From positions 1 to 64,000 of the forward strand of contig JBFLWS010000006.1 of the NCBI GenBank assembly GCA_040757715.1: 64,000 bases of DNA, in the 5' to 3' direction. A program made the position numbers and the translations under genes. How positions within the stretch are numbered: the first letter of the stretch is position 1; each line of letters starts with the position of its first letter. The DNA is from CAIMFV01 sp040757715. Its GTDB lineage: Bacteria > Pseudomonadota > Alphaproteobacteria > Caulobacterales > Caulobacteraceae. Below are positions 16,953 through 25,576 of the stretch, in pieces. The notes under the pieces are model-generated. The model saw only the letters and a program-made list of their open reading frames with translations, had not been told where the DNA came from and searched no databases.

Positions 16953-17734
16953 CCCTGCCCGCCCCCCGCCCCGTGCTCGGCGTCATCTGCTGCACCCGCC
17001 AGGTGGGCGCCGGCCACGAGCCCGCCCAGGCGGTGATGAACCGCTATGTCGAGCCGGCCCTGCGCTTCGCCGACGCCGCGGGCCTCCTGGTTCCCGCCCT
17101 CCCCGGCCTGATGCGGGCGAGCGAGATCGCGCCGCGCCTCGACGGTCTCCTCCTCACCGGCAGCCCCTCCAACATGGAGCCGCATCGCTACGGCGAGCAC
17201 GCCCCCGACGCCGACGGCCCGTTCGATCCGGATCGCGACGAGATGAGCCGCGCCCTCATCGACGCCATGCTGGAGCTGGGCAAGCCGGTGTTCGGCATCT
17301 GCCGCGGTCTGCAGGAGCTGAACGTGGCCTTCGGCGGCGAGCTGCGCCGGGACACCAGCGCCAACCCGGACCTCATCGCCCACCACGCTCCGGACGAGGC
17401 GAGCTTCGCCGGCATGTTCGAGCATTTGCACGAGGTGGAGCTGATCCCCGGCGGGGTGCTTGCCCGCAATCTCGGCCGCGACAGAATGACGGTGAACTCC
17501 GTGCACTATCAGGGCGTCGGCCGTCTGGGCTCAGGCCTGACGATCGAGGCCAAGGCCCCCGACGGGGTGGTGGAGGCCGTCTCCGCCGAGGTCAATGGCG
17601 CGCCGGTTCTGGCGGTGCAGTGGCACCCCGAATGGACCGCCAACACCGATCCTGACGCCCAGGCTTATTTCAAACTCCTCGGCTGCGCCCTGCGCGGCCT
17701 TCCCCTCACGCTCTCTTCCGGGGTGCAAGCATGA
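16949..17734 (+). CDS. puuD: Gamma-glutamyl-GABA hydrolase (class I glutamine amidotransferase, peptidase C26)
   Basis: The 261-residue protein has the C26 triad context: nucleophile Cys in VFGICRGLQELNVAFGG, and the His/Glu pair in VQWHPEWTANTDP. PuuD releases glutamate from gamma-glutamyl-GABA to give free GABA. ATG 16949 overlaps the potG stop (ATGA); the longer frame from 16907 lies inside potG. The downstream aminotransferase also starts in a 4-base overlap. Confidence 0.92.
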   Translation: MTLPAPRPVLGVICCTRQVGAGHEPAQAVMNRYVEPALRFADAAGLLVPALPGLMRASEIAPRLDGLLLTGSPSNMEPHRYGEHAPDADGPFDPDRDEMSRALIDAMLELGKPVFGICRGLQELNVAFGGELRRDTSANPDLIAHHAPDEASFAGMFEHLHEVELIPGGVLARNLGRDRMTVNSVHYQGVGRLGSGLTIEAKAPDGVVEAVSAEVNGAPVLAVQWHPEWTANTDPDAQAYFKLLGCALRGLPLTLSSGVQA

Positions 17735-19140
17735 CCGTCCACCGCAACTACGACATCGCCGAACTGCGCCGCCTCGACGTGGCGCACCACCTGCCCGCTC
17801 AGCAGGACCACGGCCTCATGCGAGACCTTGGCGGGTCGCGCATCATCACCCGCGCCGAGGGTTGCTGGCTCTATGACGGCGAGGGCGAGAAGATGCTCGA
17901 CGGCATGGCCGGCCTCTGGTGCGTGCAGGTGGGCTATGGCCGCGAGGAGTTGGCCAAGGCCGCCTACGACCAGATGCGCGAGCTGGCCTATTACAACACC
18001 TTCTTCAAGACCGCCGCCCCGCCCACCATCCAGCTGGCGGCGAAGATCTCCCAGCTCCTGGGCGGCAATCTCAGCCACGTCTTCTTCAACAGCTCAGGCT
18101 CGGAGGCGGTAGACACGGTGATCCGCCTCGCCCGCTTCTACTGGCAGGCCAAGGGCCAGCCGGAACGCAACATCGTCATCTCGCGCCTGAACGGCTACCA
18201 CGGCTCCACCATCGGCGGGGCCAGCGTCGGCGGCATGCGCCCCATGCGCGCGCAAGGCGGACCGTGGGTGCCGGGGATCGAGCACATCATGCAGCCCTAC
18301 TGGTTCAACGAGGGGTTCAGCGAGGACCCGGCCGCCTTCGGCCTGCGCGCCGCCAACGCCCTGGAAGAGCGTATCCTAGAGCTCGGTCCGGAGAACGTCG
18401 CCCTCTTCATCGGCGAGCCGGTGCAGGGCGCCGGCGGGGTGATCATCCCGCCGGAAACCTACTGGCCGCGCATCCAGGAGATCTGCCGCAAATATGGCAT
18501 CCTGCTCGCCAGCGACGACGTGATCTGCGGCTATGGGCGCCTCGGCCAATGGTTCGGCTTCCAGCATTACGGCGTGCAGCCGGATCTGGTCTCCATGGCC
18601 AAGGGCCTCTCCTCCGGCTACCTGCCCATCTCCGCCGTGGGCGTGGCCGATCACATTGTCGAGGTTCTGCGCGAAGTGGGCGACGACTTCATCCACGGCT
18701 TCACCTATTCGGGCCACCCCACCGCCGCCGCCGTGGCTCTGAAGAACATCGAAATCCTGGAGCGCGAGGACCTGGTGCGCCGCACCCGCGAGGACACGGG
18801 CCCTTATCTGGCCAAGCGCCTGGCGGAACTCGCCAAGCACCCGCGCGTGGGGCAGGCCCGCTCGCTTGGCCTCATCGGCGCGGTGGAGATCGTGGCCGAG
18901 AAGGGCACCAACCGCCGCTTCGGCGGCAAGGAAGGCAAGGCCGGCGTCATCGTCCGCGACCTGTGCATCAAGAACGGCCTCATGGTGCGCGCCATTCGTG
19001 ACAGCCTCGCCATGACCCCGCCCCTTGTCATCAGCCATGCGGAGATCGATTTCTTGGTGGACACCATCAGGAAGTCGCTCGACGAGGCCGAGCCCGCGCT
19101 CGTCGCCCTGGAGGCCGCCGCCGAGCCTGTGGAGGTCTGA
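17731..19140 (+). CDS. spuC: Class III aminotransferase, putrescine/polyamine-pyruvate type (SpuC-like)
   Basis: This 469-residue PLP enzyme carries FNSSGSEAVDTVIRLARFYW, GYHGSTIGGAS, IGEPVQGAGGVIIPPETYW, the Asp in LLASDDVICGYGRLG, and the PLP Lys in SMAKGLSSGYLPISAV. SpuC-type enzymes move the amino group of putrescine to pyruvate to give 4-aminobutanal. That offers a direct route beside the gamma-glutamylated one. It is overlapped by puuD and followed by gabD within 2 bases. Confidence 0.85.
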   Translation: MTVHRNYDIAELRRLDVAHHLPAQQDHGLMRDLGGSRIITRAEGCWLYDGEGEKMLDGMAGLWCVQVGYGREELAKAAYDQMRELAYYNTFFKTAAPPTIQLAAKISQLLGGNLSHVFFNSSGSEAVDTVIRLARFYWQAKGQPERNIVISRLNGYHGSTIGGASVGGMRPMRAQGGPWVPGIEHIMQPYWFNEGFSEDPAAFGLRAANALEERILELGPENVALFIGEPVQGAGGVIIPPETYWPRIQEICRKYGILLASDDVICGYGRLGQWFGFQHYGVQPDLVSMAKGLSSGYLPISAVGVADHIVEVLREVGDDFIHGFTYSGHPTAAAVALKNIEILEREDLVRRTREDTGPYLAKRLAELAKHPRVGQARSLGLIGAVEIVAEKGTNRRFGGKEGKAGVIVRDLCIKNGLMVRAIRDSLAMTPPLVISHAEIDFLVDTIRKSLDEAEPALVALEAAAEPVEV

Positions 19141-19142
19141 TC

Positions 19143-20636
19143 ATGACCACGGACACGCTGGAAGCCTCGCCGCTTACGCTCAAACGCCCGGACCTGATCC
19201 GCACGGGCGCCTATATCGGCGGGCGCTGGGTGGACGGCCCCTATGGCCGCCGCTTCCCGGTGCATGATCCCGCCGACGGCTCGCTGGTGGCGGAGGTGTG
19301 CGACGCCGACGCCGACCTCGCCCAGACCGCCGCCGACGCCGCCGCCGAGGCCTTCAAGAGCTGGAAGACCGCCACGGTGAAGACCCGTTCCGGCGTGCTG
19401 CGCGCCTGGTTCGACCTTGTGATGAAGCACCAGGACGACCTCGCCCGGCTGATCTGCCGCGAAATGGGCAAGCCCTTCGCCGAGGCCAAAGGCGAGGTGG
19501 CCTATGGCGCGGCCTATCTCGAATGGTTCGCCGAGGAGGTGAAGCGCGCCAATGGCGAGGTGATCCCGCCCGCCGTGGCCGGGCGCGCCATGCTGGCCGT
19601 GCGCGAGCCCGTAGGGGTGGTGGCGGCCATCACGCCGTGGAACTTCCCCATCGCCATGATCTGCCGAAAGCTCGGCCCGGCCATCGGCGCCGGCTGCACG
19701 GTGGTGGCCAAGCCCGCCGAGGACACGCCGCTCTGCGCCCTCGCCCTCGCCGTGCTGGCGGAGGAGGCGGGCGTGCCGGCAGGGGTGCTTAACATCGTGC
19801 CCTGCAGCCGCGCCCATGCCGGGGAGGTGGCTGACGCCTGGCTCTCCGACAGCCGCGTGCGCAAGGTGTCCTTCACCGGCTCCACCGCCGTGGGCAAGCA
19901 CCTGGCGGCGGGCTCGGCGCCCACCTTGAAGCGCCTGTCGCTGGAGCTGGGCGGCGACGCCCCCTTCATCGTGCTCGACGACGCCGATCTCGATGTGGCC
20001 GCCGAGGCCCTGATGAAGGCCAAGTTCCGCAACGCCGGCCAGGCCTGCGTCGCCGCCAACCGGGTGCTGGTGCAGGCGAGCGTCTATGACGCCTTCGCCG
20101 AGAAGGTGACGGCGGCGGTGAAAAAGCTCACCGTGGGCCCGGCGGCCAAGGGCGCCTTCGACATCGGTCCGCTCATCAATACCCGCGGGCTTGAGAAGGT
20201 GGAGCGGCTGGTGGGCCAAATGGTCGCTGGCGGGGCCAAGGTGCTCACCGGCGGCGCGCGCCACGCCCTCGGCGGCACCTTCTACCAGCCCACCGTGCTC
20301 GCCAACGTGCCGGCGGACCTGCGCGGCTCCTGCGAAGAAATCTTCGGCCCCGTGATCGCCCTTTCCAAGGTGGAGAGCGAGGACGAAGCCGTGCGCCTCG
20401 CTAACGCCACCTCTTTCGGGCTCTCAGCCTATCTCTGCTCGCGCGACCTCGCCCGGGTGTGGCGGGTGGCGAGCCGGCTGGAGACCGGCATGGTGGGGGT
20501 GAACGAGGGGATCATCTCCTCGGAAGCCGCGCCCTTCGGCGGCGTGAAGGAGTCCGGCTATGGCCGCGAGGGCTCCACCCACGGCCTCGATGAGTACCTG
20601 AACCTCAAATATGTCTGCCTGGGCGGGTTGAGCTAG
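19143..20636 (+). CDS. gabD: Succinate-semialdehyde dehydrogenase (GabD-like ALDH)
   Basis: The 497-residue ALDH has PWNFPIAMICRKLGPAIGAGCTVV, Glu in LELGGDAPFIVLDDAD, and catalytic Cys in FRNAGQACVAANR. The GabD C-terminal signature VGVNEGIISSEAAPFGGVKESGYGREGS is also present. It converts succinate semialdehyde to succinate, the last step of GABA use. It ends the plus-strand operon; its final 4 bases overlap the end of the convergent GntR gene. Confidence 0.9.
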   Translation: MTTDTLEASPLTLKRPDLIRTGAYIGGRWVDGPYGRRFPVHDPADGSLVAEVCDADADLAQTAADAAAEAFKSWKTATVKTRSGVLRAWFDLVMKHQDDLARLICREMGKPFAEAKGEVAYGAAYLEWFAEEVKRANGEVIPPAVAGRAMLAVREPVGVVAAITPWNFPIAMICRKLGPAIGAGCTVVAKPAEDTPLCALALAVLAEEAGVPAGVLNIVPCSRAHAGEVADAWLSDSRVRKVSFTGSTAVGKHLAAGSAPTLKRLSLELGGDAPFIVLDDADLDVAAEALMKAKFRNAGQACVAANRVLVQASVYDAFAEKVTAAVKKLTVGPAAKGAFDIGPLINTRGLEKVERLVGQMVAGGAKVLTGGARHALGGTFYQPTVLANVPADLRGSCEEIFGPVIALSKVESEDEAVRLANATSFGLSAYLCSRDLARVWRVASRLETGMVGVNEGIISSEAAPFGGVKESGYGREGSTHGLDEYLNLKYVCLGGLS

Positions 20637-21337
20637 GCTTCCGCCTCCCAGCCGAACAGGCTCGCCCCATCGCCGATGTCCGCGGCGATGGCGGCGCGCA
20701 GGCCCTCAGCGTCGCCGGCCTCGATGGCCGTCAGGGCCGCCCGGTGCTGGTCCACCAGATTGGCGGTGCCGTAGCGGCCGTAGATCACCCGCATATAGGG
20801 GCCGAACTGCAGCCACAGGGACTCGATCAGCCGGTTGAGGGTCGGCCGGCGATTGGCGCGATAGAGGGTGAAGTGGAACTCGAAGTTCCGCTCCATGTAG
20901 CCGATGACGTCGCCGTTCTCCATCGCCGCGTCGAGGGCCGCGTCGATCTCGCGCAGCTTCTTCACCAGGGCGGGCGTGATGTAGGGCAAGGCCTGGACCG
21001 CCGCCTCGGGCTCCAGCAGCTGGCGGCAATGGAACAGGTCGGCGAAGCGCTCGGCGGTCATGGCCGCCACCTCCACCTTGCGCTTGAAGCGGATCTGCAC
21101 CGCGCCCTCGGCGGCGAGGCGGCTGAGCGCATCGCGCACCGGCATCTGGCTAACGCCCATCTCCAGGGCGAGGCCGCGGGTGGAGAGGCTGACCCCTGGC
21201 GTGATCTTGCCGGTGATCATCCGCCGACGGAGTTCCTCATAGATGCTGGCGTGCAACGCCGTCTCGGCGGGCGCATCACTGTCTTCGCCCGCGATGGATC
21301 GGAGCTTGGCCCCGGCCAGGACCGCCGCCTTCGGCAT
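20633..21337 (-). CDS. GntR family regulator with FCD ligand domain, probable island regulator
   Basis: This is a 234-residue protein with a winged helix-turn-helix at about 25-85 (IYEELRRRMITGKITPGVSLSTRGLALEMGVSQMPVRDALSRLAAEGAV). An all-helical FCD domain follows (FADLFHCRQLLEPEAAVQALP, then NFEFHFTLYRA with likely metal/ligand His and RHR-type contacts). ATG 21337 has GGGAG upstream, while the 21373 start does not. It lies downstream of gabT on the same strand, so it may be autoregulated from the control region at 22703-22870. GTGATCAC palindromes at three island promoters fit FadR/FCD-type operators. Confidence 0.85.
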   Translation of the reverse strand: MPKAAVLAGAKLRSIAGEDSDAPAETALHASIYEELRRRMITGKITPGVSLSTRGLALEMGVSQMPVRDALSRLAAEGAVQIRFKRKVEVAAMTAERFADLFHCRQLLEPEAAVQALPYITPALVKKLREIDAALDAAMENGDVIGYMERNFEFHFTLYRANRRPTLNRLIESLWLQFGPYMRVIYGRYGTANLVDQHRAALTAIEAGDAEGLRAAIAADIGDGASLFGWEAEA

Positions 21338-21415
21338 CGTTCGAACTCCCAAACGCCTGAAACGGCGCGACAAACTCGATCATAGTAGGGGTGTTCGACG
21401 CGAGGCGGTAGGGGC

Positions 21416-22702
21416 TCAGATCACTGCCTTGGCCAATGCTCGCTCAAGCATGTCGAGGCCCTCGTCCAACACTGCATCTGGCGCGGTCAGGGGCACGAGG
21501 ATGCGGATGGCGTTGGCGTAGACCCCGCAGGAGAGGAGGATCAGTCCTTCCTCCAGCGCCGCGGAGGTGACGCGCTTGGCGGCCTCGGCGTCGGGCTCAT
21601 AGGCGCCCCTGCTCTTGACGATGTCGAAGCCGATCATGGCCCCGGGGCCGCGAATGGCGGTCATGGGAACCACATCGTTGCGGGCGGCGATTTGTTCCAG
21701 CCGGGCCTTGATCCGCGCGCCCACGGCGTCGGCCCGCGCCAGCAGCTTCTCCTCGGCGATGACGTCGAGCACGGCCAGGGCCGCGGCGCAGGCCATGGGA
21801 TTGCCGCCATAGGTGCCGCCGAGCCCGCCCGGCTCCACCGCGTCCATCAGTTCGGCGCGGCCGAGCACGCCCGACAGCGGGAAGCCGCCGGCGAGGGACT
21901 TGGCCATGGTGATGAGATCCGGCTCGATGCCTAGGTGCTCCACCCCGAACAACTTGCCGGTGCGGCCAAAGCCCGCCTGCACCTCATCGACGATGAGCTT
22001 GATGCCATGTTTGTCGCACACCTCGCGCAGGGCCATGGCCAGCTCCGGCGGCACAGGATAGAAGCCGCCCTCCCCCTGCACCGGCTCGAAGATGATCGCC
22101 GCCACTTGTTCGGGCTCGATGTCGGCGCGGAACAGCTGGTCGAGGGCGCGAAGCGTATCGGCCACGCTCACCCCGTGCTCGGCCACCGGGAACGGCAGGT
22201 GATAGACCTGGGGCGGCATGGGGCCGGCGTGCTTCTTGTAAGGAACCACCTTGCCCGTCAGCGCCATGGTCATCAGGGTGCGGCCGTGGAAGGCGCCGGC
22301 GAAGGCGATGACGCCCGACCGGCCGGTGGCCACGCGGGCGATCTTCACCGCGTTCTCGACAGCTTCCGCGCCGGTGGTGAACAGCACCGTCTTGGCCGGA
22401 CCCTTGAAGGGCGCCAGCGCGTTCAGCCGTTCGGCGAGCGCGATATAGGGCTCGTAGGGCGCCACCTGGAAGGCGGTGTGGGTGAAGCGGTCGAGCTGAG
22501 CCTGCACCGCGGCCAGCACCTTCGGATGGCGATGACCGGTGTTCAAGACGGCGATGCCGCCGGCGAAGTCGATGAAGCGACGGCCTTCCACGTCCCACAG
22601 CTCGGCGTTCTCAGCTCGATCGGCGAACACCGGCAGGGCCACGGACACGCCCCGCGGCACGGCGGCCTGGCGACGGCGCAAGAGATCGGCGTTGGCGGAC
22701 AT
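21416..22702 (-). CDS. gabT: 4-aminobutyrate (GABA) aminotransferase
   Basis: The 428-residue class III aminotransferase carries FIDFAGGIAVLNTGHRHPKV, FTTGAEAVENAVKIAR, FHGRTLMTMALTGKV, EPVQGEGGFYPVP, the Asp in LIVDEVQAGFGRTGK and the PLP Lys in ITMAKSLAGGFPLSGV. It transfers the amino group of GABA to 2-oxoglutarate, giving succinate semialdehyde for GabD. AGGAG precedes the start. It is divergent from the second glutamine-synthetase-like gene. Confidence 0.93.
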   Translation of the reverse strand: MSANADLLRRRQAAVPRGVSVALPVFADRAENAELWDVEGRRFIDFAGGIAVLNTGHRHPKVLAAVQAQLDRFTHTAFQVAPYEPYIALAERLNALAPFKGPAKTVLFTTGAEAVENAVKIARVATGRSGVIAFAGAFHGRTLMTMALTGKVVPYKKHAGPMPPQVYHLPFPVAEHGVSVADTLRALDQLFRADIEPEQVAAIIFEPVQGEGGFYPVPPELAMALREVCDKHGIKLIVDEVQAGFGRTGKLFGVEHLGIEPDLITMAKSLAGGFPLSGVLGRAELMDAVEPGGLGGTYGGNPMACAAALAVLDVIAEEKLLARADAVGARIKARLEQIAARNDVVPMTAIRGPGAMIGFDIVKSRGAYEPDAEAAKRVTSAALEEGLILLSCGVYANAIRILVPLTAPDAVLDEGLDMLERALAKAVI

Positions 22703-22753
22703 GGCGGGGCTCCTGACGGCAAAGGAAGGGCTTGGGTTAGCACAGGCGCTTTC

Positions 22754-22761
22754 GTGATCAC
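22754..22761. promoter_or_regulatory. GTGATCAC operator between gabT and the second puuA-like gene
   Basis: The palindrome GTGATCAC sits 52 bases before gabT and 110 bases before the divergent glutamine-synthetase-like gene. A partial copy, GAGATCACAC, lies at 22831-22840, downstream of a TTGACG (22799-22804) that could be the -35 for the plus-strand gene. It matches the sites at 9971 and 29353. Confidence 0.5.
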
Positions 22762-22870
22762 AGAAGATATTCTTTGTCAGACTATTTGCCTCTTTGCCTT
22801 GACGCCATCGATTGGGCGCGCGAGTCTGCTGAGATCACACAAGGCGCGTTCGCGCCCAACCAGGTGACCT

Positions 22871-24217
22871 ATGTCCGACCTTCAAAGCTGGATCGAACAG
22901 CGCGGGATCAGCGAAATCGAGTGCCTGATCCCGGATATGAACGGCGTCTTGCGCGGCAAGGTGCTGCCCGTGGGCAAGCTGTTCCAATCCACCCGCGACG
23001 GCTCGCTGAAGCTGCCGTCCAGCGTGTTTTCCGTCACCGTCACCGGCGAATACGCCGACCCGGACGATGACGACGAGGCCTATCAGGACCCGGACATGAC
23101 CCTGCGCCCCGCGGCGGACACCCTGTGCGTGGCGCCCGGCTTCAAGACCCCCACCGCCTTCGTGTTCGCTGACGCCTTCCACACTGACGGCTCGCCCTGG
23201 GCCTCCTCGCCCCGGCACGTGCTGAAGGCGGTGCAGGCGCTCTATCGTCAGCGCGGCTGGCGCCCGGTGGTGGCCCCGGAACTGGAGTTCTATCTCACGG
23301 CGCAGAACCCCGACCCGGACCTGCCGCTCGCCCCGCCGGCGGGGCGCTCCGGCCGCGCCGAGACCTCGCCCCAGCCCTACGGCCTCGAGGCCATCACCGA
23401 GTACGAGGATCTGATCGAGACGGTCTATGAATATTCCGAGGCGGCCGGGCTCAATGTGGACACCATGATCCACGAGTCCGGCACGGCGCAGCTGGAGATC
23501 AACTTCCTGCACGGGGACCCGGTGCGCCTGTCGGACCAGGTGCTGGTGTTCAAGCGCATCGTGCGCCAGGTGGCGCTGCAACACGGGGTCTACGCCACCT
23601 TCATGGCCAAGCCCATGGCCGCCCAGCCGGGCAGCGCCATGCACCTGCACATCTCGGTGGAGGACCACGACAGCGGCGTGAACCTGTTCGCCGACGACGA
23701 CGGGGCCGACAGCAAGATGTTCCGCCACTATATCGGCGGGCTGCAAAAGTACCTGCCCGAGGTCGCCCCCCTCTTCGCCCCCAACGTCAATTCGTTCCGG
23801 CGCATGCGGCCGAGCCACAGCGCCCCCATCAACGTGCAGTGGGGTCTCGACAACCGCTCCTGCGGCCTGCGCGTGCCCATCTCCGACCGCGAGAACCGGC
23901 GCATCGAGAACCGCCTGCCCGGCGCGGACGCCAACCCTTACCTCGCCATCGCCGCCGCCCTCACCTGCGGCTATCTCGGCATCGAGCAGGAGATCGAGCC
24001 CTCGGCCCCGGCGGTAGGCAACGCCTATCAGCACGCCCGCACCTTGCCCAAGACCCTGGAGGAGGCACTGGAGCGGTTCCGGGATTGCGCCCCGGTGCGC
24101 GAGGTGCTGGGCGAGGCCTTCGCCCGCGCCTTCACCTGCATCAAGGAGGCCGAGCTGGAGGCCTTCCAGGGGGTGATCAGCTCGTGGGAGCGGGATCACC
24201 TGTTGCTGAAGGTCTGA
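22871..24217 (+). CDS. puuA: Glutamine-synthetase-family gamma-glutamylpolyamine synthetase (copy 2)
   Basis: The 448-residue protein begins WIEQRGISEIECLIPDMNGVLRGKVLPVGK and contains APELEFYLTAQNPDPDLPL, SGTAQLEINFLHGDPVRLSDQ, FMAKPMAAQPGSAMHLHIS, NSFRRMRPSHSAPINVQWGLDNRS and GADANPYLAIAAALTCGYLG. It is closer to copy 3 (27626) than to copy 1: both share DPD.PL.PP.GRSGRAE and the PGSAMH block. It is followed after 4 bases by the PuuB-like oxidase, the classical puuA-puuB pairing. Confidence 0.88.
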   Translation: MSDLQSWIEQRGISEIECLIPDMNGVLRGKVLPVGKLFQSTRDGSLKLPSSVFSVTVTGEYADPDDDDEAYQDPDMTLRPAADTLCVAPGFKTPTAFVFADAFHTDGSPWASSPRHVLKAVQALYRQRGWRPVVAPELEFYLTAQNPDPDLPLAPPAGRSGRAETSPQPYGLEAITEYEDLIETVYEYSEAAGLNVDTMIHESGTAQLEINFLHGDPVRLSDQVLVFKRIVRQVALQHGVYATFMAKPMAAQPGSAMHLHISVEDHDSGVNLFADDDGADSKMFRHYIGGLQKYLPEVAPLFAPNVNSFRRMRPSHSAPINVQWGLDNRSCGLRVPISDRENRRIENRLPGADANPYLAIAAALTCGYLGIEQEIEPSAPAVGNAYQHARTLPKTLEEALERFRDCAPVREVLGEAFARAFTCIKEAELEAFQGVISSWERDHLLLKV

Positions 24218-24221
24218 GCCC

Positions 24222-25502
24222 ATGGACCTGAACGCCGGCCTCGAAATGGCCCACTCCTACATGGCCGCCACGGCGACGCCGCTGGCGCCCTTCCCCACGC
24301 TGCAGGGCGAGGAACACGCCGATCTTGTGGTGGTAGGCGGGGGCTGCACCGGCCTCTCGGCGGCCTTGCACGCGGCCGAGCGGGGGCTGTCGGTGGTGGT
24401 GCTGGAGGGCGGGCGCATCGGTTGGGGCGCCTCCGGGCGCAACGGCGGCCAGATGATCCCCGGCCTGCGCAAGGGCGCGTACGAGCTGGTCGCCCTCTAT
24501 GGCCGCGAGCGGGGCCAGGCCCTGTTTCAGCTGGCGCTACAGGCCCGCACCCTGGTGTTCGACCTCGTCGAGCACCATGGGATTCCTTGCGATCTTCACG
24601 CCACCGGCCACTTCCTCGGCGCGGTGAAGGCCCGGCACATGGCCGATCTGGAGGCCGAGGTGCGATGCCTGCAAGAGGTCATGCGCTATCCACACGCGGC
24701 GTTGCTGGACGCCGAGGCAGCGCGGTCGGTGGTGGACACACCCTATCACGGCGGGCTGTTCGACGGCTGGGGCGGGCACCTGCATCCGCTGAACTACACC
24801 ATCGGCCTCGCCAAGGCGGCCAGCGCGGCCGGCGTGCGCATCTATGAACAGTCCACCGCGGTGAAGCTCGATCGTCACGGCAAGCTGCGGGTGGCGACCA
24901 AGACCGGCGCAGTCACGGCCCGCCACGTGGTGCTGGCGGGGGATGCTCTGCTGCAAGGCCTGGAGCACCGGGTGAACGACCGCATCATGCCGGTGGCCAA
25001 CTATGTGGTGGCCACCGAGCCCCTACCCGACGCCGAAGCGCTCATTCCGAGCGACGCGGCGGTCTCCGACACCCGCTTCGTGGTGAACTATTACCGCCGC
25101 ACCCCCGACGGCCGGCTGCTGTTCGGCGGCGGCGAGCGCTACACCCCCGATCCGCCCCGGGACATGGCCGCCTTCGTGCGCCCGCACCTGGAGAAGGCCT
25201 TCCCCAAGATCGCCGGAGCGCGCATCGACTACGCCTGGGGCGGCCTCGTCTCGGTGACCAACAGCCGACTGCCGCACGTGGGCCGAGTGGGCGAGGTCTA
25301 TTACGCCCACGGCTATTCGGGCATGGGGGTGCTGCTCTCCACCCTGGGCGGCAAACTCTTGGTGGACGCCATGGCCGGGGAGACGGCGGGCTTCGACCTC
25401 TTCGCCAGCGTGGAGCCGCCGGCCTTTCCGGGCGGCACGCTGCTGCGCGGACCGCTGCACGTGCTCGGCATGTTGTGGTTCGCCCTGCGCGACCGGCTCT
25501 GA
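24222..25502 (+). CDS. puuB: Gamma-glutamylputrescine oxidase-like FAD oxidoreductase
   Basis: The 426-residue DAO-family flavoprotein has the FAD-binding DLVVVGGGCTGLSAALHAAERGLSVVVLEGGRIGWGASGRNGGQMIPGLR at about 30-80. Its C-terminal FAD/substrate part is AWGGLVSVTNSRLPHVGRVGEVYYAHGYSGMGVLLSTLGGKLL. PuuB oxidises gamma-glutamylputrescine to the aldehyde with release of ammonia and peroxide. It directly follows the puuA-like gene, supporting the assignment. Confidence 0.88.
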   Translation: MDLNAGLEMAHSYMAATATPLAPFPTLQGEEHADLVVVGGGCTGLSAALHAAERGLSVVVLEGGRIGWGASGRNGGQMIPGLRKGAYELVALYGRERGQALFQLALQARTLVFDLVEHHGIPCDLHATGHFLGAVKARHMADLEAEVRCLQEVMRYPHAALLDAEAARSVVDTPYHGGLFDGWGGHLHPLNYTIGLAKAASAAGVRIYEQSTAVKLDRHGKLRVATKTGAVTARHVVLAGDALLQGLEHRVNDRIMPVANYVVATEPLPDAEALIPSDAAVSDTRFVVNYYRRTPDGRLLFGGGERYTPDPPRDMAAFVRPHLEKAFPKIAGARIDYAWGGLVSVTNSRLPHVGRVGEVYYAHGYSGMGVLLSTLGGKLLVDAMAGETAGFDLFASVEPPAFPGGTLLRGPLHVLGMLWFALRDRL

Positions 25503-25548
25503 CATTCGCCACAGGTTGACGATCGCCTCGGCGGATGCTCTCGTTCCA

Positions 25549-25564
25549 ATCTGCGATCGCAGAT
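25549..25564. promoter_or_regulatory. 16-bp perfect palindrome before the spermidine-dehydrogenase-like gene
   Basis: ATCTGCGATCGCAGAT is its own reverse complement and lies 13 bases before the proposed GTG start at 25577. A TTGACG (25517-25522) lies 27 bases upstream. It could be an operator or hairpin. It differs from the GTGATCAC word, sharing only the central GATC. Confidence 0.4.
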
Positions 25565-25576
25565 GGGGAGATCAGC